Below are positions 57,749-64,000 of a DNA stretch of 64,000 bases, piece by piece. The DNA comes from Actinobacillus equuli (lineage in GTDB: Bacteria; Pseudomonadota; Gammaproteobacteria; Enterobacterales; Pasteurellaceae). Each line of letters opens with the position of its first letter. Positions within the stretch are counted from its first letter, which is position 1. Below the pieces are notes generated by a model that searched no databases, was not told the origin of the DNA, and was given only the letters and a program-made list of their open reading frames with translations. A program made the translations under genes and the position numbers. The stretch covers positions 1,418,501 to 1,482,500 of the forward strand of contig NZ_LR134310.1 of NCBI RefSeq assembly GCF_900636745.1, read 5' to 3'.

Positions 57749-59164
57749 ATGAATAAAGTGACATTAAGTAAGTTTTTACTTTTATGTGGTGATTTTATAT
57801 CATTTTTCTGTTCGCTTTTTATTGCGCTATATCTACTTTTTTTCTTTGGCGAGGGGCAGACTTACTTTCCTATTGAAGATGTAGATAATTATGTGATGGT
57901 TCATTTATCTACAGCTTTGGTATGTGTAGGATGGTTTTGGGTTAGATTACGTCATTATACTTATCGAAAACCGTTTTGGTTTGAATTGAAAGAAATACTT
58001 AGAACATTAGTAATTTTCTTTGTAATAGAATTATCTATTATTGCATTATCAAAACTTTATGTTTCAAGAACATTTTGGATCTTAACTTGGTCCATTATTT
58101 TTTTTCTAACACCGATTATAAGAATATTTTTAAAGAAATCTTTAATTAAGTTTGGTGGGTATAAGAAAGATACAGTTATTATTGGGACAGGAGCAAATGC
58201 AAAAGAAGTATATAAAGCCTTAAGTGATGAAACTTATTTAGGGTTTAATCTAAGATATTTTGTTTCTTCGGATAGTATTAAAGAAGATGAGATAAATGGT
58301 GTTTCTATTATTAATGTACAAGGGCAAGATTTATTAAAATTGTTGGATATCGATAAAGAAAATATACAATTTATTTTAGCTTTGGATAATGAATCTACAT
58401 TAGATTTTTGGTTGAGATACTTAGCCAAAAATAAATGTCGTTCGGTGTCTGTTATTCCAAATATGAGAGGTATCCCATTATATGGTACAGATATGTCATT
58501 TTTATTTAGCCATGAGATGTTATTGCTACGTATAAATAACAATCTTGCAAAGCGTTCTTCTCGTATTTTAAAAAGAATGATGGATCTTGTCGGCTCTATT
58601 TCAATTATTATTTTACTTTCACCTGTTCTACTCACACTTTACTTCTTGATTAAGAAAGATGGCGGGAATGCGATTTATGGTCATCGTCGAATTGGTCAGA
58701 ATGGTAAGCCTTTTGATTGTTTAAAATTCCGTTCTATGGTTGTAAATTCTAAAGAGGTATTAGAAGAGTTACTAGCTACAAACCCTGAAGCAAGGGCAGA
58801 GTGGGAAAAAGATTTTAAGCTAAAAAATGATCCTCGAATTACTAAAGTTGGTGCATTTATTCGTAAAACAAGCCTGGATGAATTGCCTCAGCTCTTTAAT
58901 GTATTAAAAGGAGAAATGAGTTTAGTCGGACCTAGACCAATTATCAAAGATGAGTTAGAACGTTATGATCAAGATGTGGATTATTATCTTATGGCTAAAC
59001 CTGGCATGACAGGCTTATGGCAAGTAAGCGGACGTAATGATGTAGATTATGATACTCGTGTCTATTTTGATTCTTGGTATGTCAAAAATTGGTCGTTATG
59101 GAATGATATTGCTATTTTATTTAAAACGGTAAATGTTGTTTTAAACCGTAATGGAGCTTACTAG
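57749..59164 (+). CDS. wbaP: Undecaprenyl-phosphate galactose phosphotransferase, WbaP type
   Basis: A polyprenyl-phosphate hexose-1-phosphate transferase that starts O-unit assembly by putting a sugar-1-phosphate on undecaprenyl phosphate. The 471 residues are full-length: about four N-terminal membrane helices, a cytoplasmic NAD-like domain (VIIGTGANAKEVYKAL), then a membrane re-entrant helix (from about 274, KRMMDLVGSISIIILL) and the catalytic part with CLKFRSMV, TSLDELPQLFNVLKGEMSLV and GPRP. Galactose-1-phosphate is the usual substrate but is not proven here. Confidence 0.92.
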   Translation: MNKVTLSKFLLLCGDFISFFCSLFIALYLLFFFGEGQTYFPIEDVDNYVMVHLSTALVCVGWFWVRLRHYTYRKPFWFELKEILRTLVIFFVIELSIIALSKLYVSRTFWILTWSIIFFLTPIIRIFLKKSLIKFGGYKKDTVIIGTGANAKEVYKALSDETYLGFNLRYFVSSDSIKEDEINGVSIINVQGQDLLKLLDIDKENIQFILALDNESTLDFWLRYLAKNKCRSVSVIPNMRGIPLYGTDMSFLFSHEMLLLRINNNLAKRSSRILKRMMDLVGSISIIILLSPVLLTLYFLIKKDGGNAIYGHRRIGQNGKPFDCLKFRSMVVNSKEVLEELLATNPEARAEWEKDFKLKNDPRITKVGAFIRKTSLDELPQLFNVLKGEMSLVGPRPIIKDELERYDQDVDYYLMAKPGMTGLWQVSGRNDVDYDTRVYFDSWYVKNWSLWNDIAILFKTVNVVLNRNGAY

Positions 59165-59184
59165 GAAAGGAATTTAATTACATT

Positions 59185-60273
59185 ATGAAATCATTGAATA
59201 TTAATTATATGACTAGGTTAGATCATTTAAGGTTTTTCGCAGCTTTACTTGTTGTATTTACCCATATCAAAGGAAAAATCACATTAGCTCCTGAGGATTT
59301 TGGATTTCCGGGGGCTTTTCTATCAGTTAGTCATTTTATAAAGAATTGGATTTTTAATGGTTCTACAGGAGTGAGCTTATTTCTTGTATTAACAGGATTT
59401 TTATTTTGTATTATTAGTGATAATGGTCATAAAAAGATTAAATATTCGGGATTTATATATAATCGTATTCTGAGAATTTTTCCGATGATGATTCTACTTA
59501 CTTTTATAGTAATTACTGTAAGTAGGCAAACTTCAACACCAATGGATATATTTAGAATTCTTACATTACAACTTAATACAGGTCATAAATATACCGGTTG
59601 GGGGCACGAGTTTTATCCTAGTGGTCCAATTTGGACCATTGGTGTTGAGTTTCAGTTTTATTTGTTATTTCCGTTTTTAGCATTATTTTTATCAAAATAT
59701 GGAGTTAAATATTTAGTTGGGTTAGTGGTTTTAATAGTGCTGATTAAATATAATTTATTTATTTTGAAAGGTAGTGGCGTTTATTATAACTTATATCATT
59801 CAATTATTGGCCGTTTAGACCAGTTTATTATTGGAATGATTTTTGCGGTTATTTATAAGAGTTGCTTTATAGAAAAATTTAAGAATAAGAATATCTTTTC
59901 ATTATGTTTAATGATGGTTTCTTTACTGGTTCTAATGGCTTATTTCGGTAAAAAGAATACGTTATCTTTTACTATAGAAGCAATTTGCTGGGGAGGGGTG
60001 ATTCTTTCTTATTTATCAATGAATTTGTTTAATTCTTCATTTATGGATAAATTATTGGCTAAGTTAGGAGAATTAAGTTTTTCTATTTATTTATTGCATC
60101 TACCTATTGTTGATATGTTAAATAGAATGTTTGGGCTTGCTTCTCCAACGACATTAATTGATTCTATTATGGCATTTTCATGGAAAGTCACGATTGTTGC
60201 AATGATTGCATGGTTAACGTTTACTCTTATTGAGAAGCCATTTATGTCACTACGAGTAAAGTATACTTCATAA
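59185..60273 (+). CDS. Acyltransferase 3 family membrane protein (O-acetyltransferase)
   Basis: A 362-residue protein of about ten transmembrane helices, starting with the family motif RLDHLRFFAALLVVFTHI. Further marks are the SGPIWTIGVEFQFYLLFP region and the C-terminal FSIYLLHLPIVDML. Such proteins transfer acetyl (less often other acyl) groups to sugars in O-antigens and capsules at the membrane. The conserved early His is present (FTHI). It is the last gene of the AT-rich block. Confidence 0.9.
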   Translation: MKSLNINYMTRLDHLRFFAALLVVFTHIKGKITLAPEDFGFPGAFLSVSHFIKNWIFNGSTGVSLFLVLTGFLFCIISDNGHKKIKYSGFIYNRILRIFPMMILLTFIVITVSRQTSTPMDIFRILTLQLNTGHKYTGWGHEFYPSGPIWTIGVEFQFYLLFPFLALFLSKYGVKYLVGLVVLIVLIKYNLFILKGSGVYYNLYHSIIGRLDQFIIGMIFAVIYKSCFIEKFKNKNIFSLCLMMVSLLVLMAYFGKKNTLSFTIEAICWGGVILSYLSMNLFNSSFMDKLLAKLGELSFSIYLLHLPIVDMLNRMFGLASPTTLIDSIMAFSWKVTIVAMIAWLTFTLIEKPFMSLRVKYTS

Positions 60274-60312
60274 AATATTGGGATAAAGAAAATGATCTTA
60301 TGATGATTAATT

Positions 60313-61389
60313 ATGTCTAAACAATATTTCATCACAGGCGGGGCCGGTTTTATCGGTTCCGCCGTTATTCGTTATATTATCCAAAATACGCAAGATAGTG
60401 TTGTGAATGTGGATAAGTTGACTTACGCCGGTAATCTTGCTTCATTGGAAAGTGTGAGTAAGAGTTCACGTTACCATTTTGAGCAAGTTGATATTTGTGA
60501 TAGCGGTCGAATTTCGCAACTTTTTTGCAAATATCAGCCGGATGCAGTTATGCACCTTGCGGCGGAAAGTCACGTTGATCGCTCGATTGACGGGCCGTCG
60601 GCTTTTATAAAAACTAATGTTATTGGTACTTACACTTTACTTGAGGCGGCTCGTAGTTATTGGAACGGTTTAAGTGCAGCTAAAAAGGTCGCTTTTCGTT
60701 TTCATCATATTTCAACAGATGAGGTTTATGGTGATTTACATGGTGTGAAAGAGCTATTTACCGAGCAAACTCCTTATGCACCAAGTAGTCCGTATTCAGC
60801 TTCGAAGGCAGCAAGCGATCACTTAGTTCGAGCTTGGTTTCGTACTTATGGCTTACCGACACTCGTCACGAATTGTTCGAATAATTATGGTCCTTATCAT
60901 TTTCCGGAAAAGCTAATTCCACTGATGATTCTAAATGCGTTAGAAGGTAAACCGTTGCCGGTTTATGGCGATGGTTTACAAATTCGAGATTGGTTATTTG
61001 TGGAAGATCATGCGCGTGCGCTTTATAAAGTAGTGTGCGAAGGTAAAGTGGGCGAAACCTATAATATTGGCGGTCATAACGAAAAGACAAATATTGAAGT
61101 TGTGCGTACGATTTGTCAGTTATTAGAAGAATTTGTCCCCACTAAACCAAACACCATAGAAAAATATGAAGATTTAATTACTTATGTCGCCGATAGACCG
61201 GGGCATGATGTTCGCTATGCGATTGATGCGAGTAAAATTGCCAATGAATTAGGCTGGCAGCCGCAAGAAACATTTGAATCGGGGTTACGTAAAACGGTGC
61301 AATGGTATTTAACGCATCGAGATTGGTGGCAAGCGATTTTAGATGGTACATATAACCGTGAGCGTTTAGGGCTGAGGGAGGAATCATGA
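60313..61389 (+). CDS. rmlB: dTDP-glucose 4,6-dehydratase
   Basis: An NAD enzyme that converts dTDP-glucose to dTDP-4-keto-6-deoxyglucose. The 358 residues have [44 protein letters not shown] and the catalytic [15 protein letters not shown], and [17 protein letters not shown]. Codon use and GC content return to the chromosomal level here, and a truncated uptake-signal-like AGCGGTCGAATTT lies near 60502. rmlA follows with a 4-base overlap. Confidence 0.97.
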   Translation: MSKQYFITGGAGFIGSAVIRYIIQNTQDSVVNVDKLTYAGNLASLESVSKSSRYHFEQVDICDSGRISQLFCKYQPDAVMHLAAESHVDRSIDGPSAFIKTNVIGTYTLLEAARSYWNGLSAAKKVAFRFHHISTDEVYGDLHGVKELFTEQTPYAPSSPYSASKAASDHLVRAWFRTYGLPTLVTNCSNNYGPYHFPEKLIPLMILNALEGKPLPVYGDGLQIRDWLFVEDHARALYKVVCEGKVGETYNIGGHNEKTNIEVVRTICQLLEEFVPTKPNTIEKYEDLITYVADRPGHDVRYAIDASKIANELGWQPQETFESGLRKTVQWYLTHRDWWQAILDGTYNRERLGLREES

Positions 61390-62258
61390 AAGGGATCGTT
61401 TTAGCCGGCGGATCCGGTACGCGTTTGTATCCGATTACACGAGGCGTCTCTAAGCAATTACTGCCGGTATATAATAAGCCGATGATCTATTATCCGTTAT
61501 CGGTGTTAATGTTAGCCGGGATCCAAGAAATTTTGGTGATTACCACACCAGAAGATAATGAGAGTTTTAAACGCTTATTAGGAGATGGATCTGATTTCGG
61601 TATTCAACTTTCTTATGCTATCCAGCCAAGCCCGGACGGTTTAGCGCAGGCATTTTTAATCGGTGAAGACTTTATCGGTACGGACAACGTTTGTTTGATC
61701 TTGGGAGATAATATTTTCTATGGCCAGGGCTTTACGCCGACATTACGTAAAATTGCTGGGCGTGAACATGGTGCGACAATTTTCGGTTATCAAGTTAAAG
61801 ATCCTGAACGATTCGGGGTGGTAGAATTTGATCAAGCCTACAGTGTACTCTCGATTGAGGAAAAACCGTTTCAACCAAAATCAGATTGGGCGGTCACCGG
61901 TTTATATTTTTATGATAATCGAGTAATCGATTTCGCCAAAAAAGTCACGCCGTCAGAGCGTGGTGAACTTGAAATAACCTCGATTAATCAAATGTATTTA
62001 CAGGACGGATCTTTAAATATCCAGCTACTTGGACGAGGTTTTGCTTGGTTGGATACCGGTACGCACGATAGTTTGCATGAGGCGGCTTCGTTTGTGAAAA
62101 CGATTGAGCATGTGCAAAACCTACAAGTTGCCTGTTTGGAAGAGATTGCTTGGCGTAATAATTGGTTGAGCTCCGAGCAAGTTGAAGCGTTAGCCAAACC
62201 GATGGCGAAAAATAGCTATGGGCAATATTTATTGCGATTAGTTCAGACAGGCAGGTGA
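61386..62258 (+). CDS. rmlA: Glucose-1-phosphate thymidylyltransferase
   Basis: It makes dTDP-glucose from dTTP and glucose-1-phosphate. The 290 residues have the signature [47 protein letters not shown] and [24 protein letters not shown] overlap with rmlB indicates coupling. No rmlC or rmlD follows; the next gene is rpsU. dTDP-4-keto-6-deoxyglucose may be completed by genes elsewhere, or lead to another sugar. Confidence 0.97.
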   Translation: MKGIVLAGGSGTRLYPITRGVSKQLLPVYNKPMIYYPLSVLMLAGIQEILVITTPEDNESFKRLLGDGSDFGIQLSYAIQPSPDGLAQAFLIGEDFIGTDNVCLILGDNIFYGQGFTPTLRKIAGREHGATIFGYQVKDPERFGVVEFDQAYSVLSIEEKPFQPKSDWAVTGLYFYDNRVIDFAKKVTPSERGELEITSINQMYLQDGSLNIQLLGRGFAWLDTGTHDSLHEAASFVKTIEHVQNLQVACLEEIAWRNNWLSSEQVEALAKPMAKNSYGQYLLRLVQTGR

Positions 62259-62260
62259 TT

Positions 62261-62283
62261 TTAGGATCATTTAGAGATCCTAA
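62261..62283 (+). terminator. Hairpin after rmlA
   Basis: TTAGGATC, a 7-base loop and GATCCTAA form an 8-base stem 3 bases after the rmlA stop. No T-run follows, so termination of the polysaccharide operon here is uncertain. Confidence 0.5.
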
Positions 62284-62362
62284 AAGCCTTATGATCGAGT
62301 TAATGAACAAAAATAGTTGAAAAAATAGTAAGTTTTGAACCATTTTCTAGGTGAAATTACCC

Positions 62363-62391
62363 TTTACTTTAAAGGCTGGCTGCGGTAAAAT
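62363..62391 (+). promoter_or_regulatory. Promoter of rpsU-dnaG
   Basis: TTTACT (62363-62368), 17 bases, then TAAAAT (62386-62391). The leader would be about 75 bases. Confidence 0.7.
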
Positions 62392-62471
62392 ACGCTACCT
62401 TTTTTAGTTCTATGTCGCCAAAAATTGATGTGCGACTTTATTTAAACATATATTTCCTGAGGTGATGGCAT

Positions 62472-62687
62472 ATGCCAGTAATTAAAGTTCGTGAAAATGA
62501 ATCATTTGACGTTGCATTACGTCGTTTCAAACGCTCTTGCGAAAAAGCAGGTTTATTAGCAGAAGTTCGCGCTCGTGAATTCTACGAAAAACCAACAACA
62601 ATTCGTAAACGTGAAAAAGCATCTTTAGCTAAACGTCATGCTAAACGTAATGCACGTGAAAATGCACGTAACACTCGTTTATACTAA
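62472..62687 (+). CDS. rpsU: 30S ribosomal protein S21
   Basis: A small, basic ribosomal protein (71 residues, [20 protein letters not shown]) needed for efficient initiation. It opens the macromolecular synthesis operon rpsU-dnaG-rpoD in gamma-proteobacteria. TGAGGTGATGG before ATG serves as ribosome site. It marks the right border of the O-antigen cluster. Confidence 0.99.
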   Translation: MPVIKVRENESFDVALRRFKRSCEKAGLLAEVRAREFYEKPTTIRKREKASLAKRHAKRNARENARNTRLY

Positions 62688-62718
62688 TTAGCAGTTTGCT
62701 ATTTAGCTTAAATTAACT

Positions 62719-62760
62719 AAAACCGTGAAACCTTTTGGAATCACGGTTTTAGTGTTTTTA
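62719..62760 (+). terminator. Terminator after rpsU
   Basis: AAAACCGTGA pairs with TCACGGTTTT around a 12-base loop, followed by AGTGTTTTTA. In E. coli a terminator in this same place makes S21 far more abundant than primase (established for that operon). Confidence 0.85.
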
Positions 62761-62791
62761 GTGAACCCACCTATGTAACCTATTAGTAAAT

Positions 62792-62845
62792 AAGCGGTCA
62801 AATTTTCATAATTTTTTGCAAAATTTAACGCAAATTTGACCGCTT
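62792..62845. repeat. Uptake-signal inverted repeat between rpsU and dnaG
   Basis: AAGCGGTCAAATTT pairs with AAATTTGACCGCTT (14 bases) around a 26-base loop. With the preceding terminator it makes a double barrier before dnaG. Confidence 0.75.
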
Positions 62846-62867
62846 GCCATTATGACAAGGAGAATCA

Positions 62868-64000
62868 ATGAAAGGCACAATTCCTCGTTCGTTTATTGAT
62901 GATCTTGTTGCACGTACCGACATCGTTGAGCTGATCAATAGCCGAGTCAAACTCAAGAAAGCAGGGCGAGATTATCAAGCCTGTTGTCCGTTTCATCACG
63001 AAAAAAGTCCTTCGTTTACCGTAAGTCAATCTAAACAGTTTTATCACTGCTTTGGTTGTGGTGTGCATGGTAATGCGATTAGCTTTTTGATGGATTACGA
63101 TAAACTGGAATTTCCGGAGGCGGTTGAAGAACTTGCTGCGATGCAGGGCTTGGAAGTACCACGTGAAAATGTGATCGCTCGTGACGGCAAGCCTCAGGCG
63201 AGTTATAAAACTAAACGTAATTTATATGAGCTGTTAGAAGCGATTAGTCAGTTTTATCAACAAAACTTAACTCAAGATATTCCTAGCCAAAGCTACTTAC
63301 AAAGCCGTGGATTGTCACCAGAAATCATTGCTCGTTTTGAGATTGGCTTTGCGCATAATTCAATGGATTCCGTATTACGCAAATTCGGCACGAATCGTGA
63401 TGAAGTACAAAAATTGTTTGATACGGGCATGATTACGCAAAATGATAGCGGTCGAATTTATGATAAATTTCGCAATCGAGTGATGTTCCCGATTCGTGAT
63501 AAACGCGGACGTGTGATAGCCTTTGGTGGGCGAGTGATGGGAGATGAGCGACCTAAATATCTGAATTCGCCGGAATCGGCAACTTACCATAAAGGTAATG
63601 AACTATACGGCTTATTCCAAGCTTTACAACAGAATGAAAACCCTACCTCACTGGTTGTGGTCGAAGGGTATATGGATGTGGTCGCATTGGCGCAATTCGG
63701 GGTAGATAACGTGGTGGCCTCACTTGGTACGGCAACTACCGGCGAACAAATACAGCAAATGTTCCGTGTTACAGAACAAGTGATCTGTTGTTACGACGGT
63801 GATAGAGCCGGAAGAGAAGCAGCATGGCGAGCGTTTGAAAATGCGCTGCCGTATTTGCATGACGGGCGTCAGCTGAAATTTATTTTCTTGCCGGATGGCG
63901 AAGATCCGGACAGTTTTGTACGAGTGCATGGTAAGCAAGGCTTTGAGGCATATTTGCAAAATGCAATGTCGCTTAGTGATTTTTTGTTTGATTCGTTGAT
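62868..64000 (+). CDS. dnaG: DNA primase, N-terminal 377 residues (cut by the window end)
   Basis: DnaG makes the RNA primers for DNA replication. ATG 62868 follows CAAGGAG. The frame is open to the window end. Residues 1-100 are the zinc-binding domain with Cys40, His43, Cys61 and Cys64 (CPFHHEKSPSF, HCFGCG). The RNA polymerase domain follows: NRVMFPIRDKRGRVIAFGGR, the TOPRIM glutamate Glu266 in VVVEGYMDVVAL, GTATTGEQ and YDGDRAGREA. The C-terminal helicase-binding part is beyond the window; rpoD is expected next. Confidence 0.97.
   Translation, partial: MKGTIPRSFIDDLVARTDIVELINSRVKLKKAGRDYQACCPFHHEKSPSFTVSQSKQFYHCFGCGVHGNAISFLMDYDKLEFPEAVEELAAMQGLEVPRENVIARDGKPQASYKTKRNLYELLEAISQFYQQNLTQDIPSQSYLQSRGLSPEIIARFEIGFAHNSMDSVLRKFGTNRDEVQKLFDTGMITQNDSGRIYDKFRNRVMFPIRDKRGRVIAFGGRVMGDERPKYLNSPESATYHKGNELYGLFQALQQNENPTSLVVVEGYMDVVALAQFGVDNVVASLGTATTGEQIQQMFRVTEQVICCYDGDRAGREAAWRAFENALPYLHDGRQLKFIFLPDGEDPDSFVRVHGKQGFEAYLQNAMSLSDFLFDSL

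Overview
The window looks like chromosomal DNA of a Pasteurellaceae bacterium, most likely Actinobacillus sensu stricto (the A. pleuropneumoniae group). Three things point there. The 10-base word ACAAGCGGTC recurs, often as inverted pairs, and is the core of the Apl-type DNA uptake signal sequence. The genes are family-typical: GshF fusion, oapA-oapB, comE1, and an O-antigen cluster between erpA and rpsU. Moderately AT-rich housekeeping codon use fits as well. No tRNA, rRNA, CRISPR array, prophage or insertion sequence was seen. The taxonomic call is inference from memory, not a search result.

Layout. 1-8.4 kb: a gene tail, murB-birA, a YfcZ-like protein, an aromatic amino acid permease facing a MerR-type regulator, gshF, psd and comE1. 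8.7-12.8 kb: oapA-oapB, then two heptosyltransferases (waaF, waaC) for the inner LPS core. 12.8-17.4 kb: the str operon rpsL-rpsG-fusA-tuf, with RNA-structure candidates in its leader and every gap. 17.5-31.5 kb: menA, trmO, a SIMPL-domain protein, aqpZ, a 46-residue lipoprotein missed by length filters, slyD, ilvA, glmM, rpiA-serA, znuA, ubiD, a small membrane methyltransferase-like protein and an RsiV-like lipoprotein. 31.5-46.1 kb: rne with a long structured leader, a 29-residue-repeat lipoprotein, valS with an uncharacterised gene, elaA and holC, then kbp, tig, a rhodanese-fold protein, secB, gpsA, cysE and erpA. 46.4-62.3 kb: the O-antigen/surface polysaccharide cluster. 62.4-64 kb: rpsU and the start of dnaG, the macromolecular synthesis operon, cut by the window edge.

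The most notable region is the polysaccharide cluster. It carries a Wzx/Wzy pathway (wzz, wzy-like, wzx), a WbaP-type initiating phosphotransferase, UDP-galactopyranose mutase (galactofuranose supply), four glycosyltransferases of different families, an O-acetyltransferase, and a module of LicD-family transferase plus TarI and TarJ. TarI and TarJ make CDP-ribitol, and LicD is related to the animal fukutin family, which uses CDP-ribitol. I infer that this strain decorates or links its O-antigen with ribitol phosphate. The cluster ends with rmlB-rmlA but has no rmlC or rmlD. From wzz to the acyltransferase the DNA is far more AT-rich than its flanks and I saw no exact uptake signal there, both signs of horizontal exchange.

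Around the housekeeping genes, many ends are marked by inverted uptake signals that form terminator-like hairpins. Regulatory candidates include a CRP-S-like competence site at comE1, a terminator-like hairpin in the rpsL leader, possible masking of the rpsG ribosome site, an intra-operon terminator between fusA and tuf, and an rne leader resembling the autoregulatory element known in gamma-proteobacteria.
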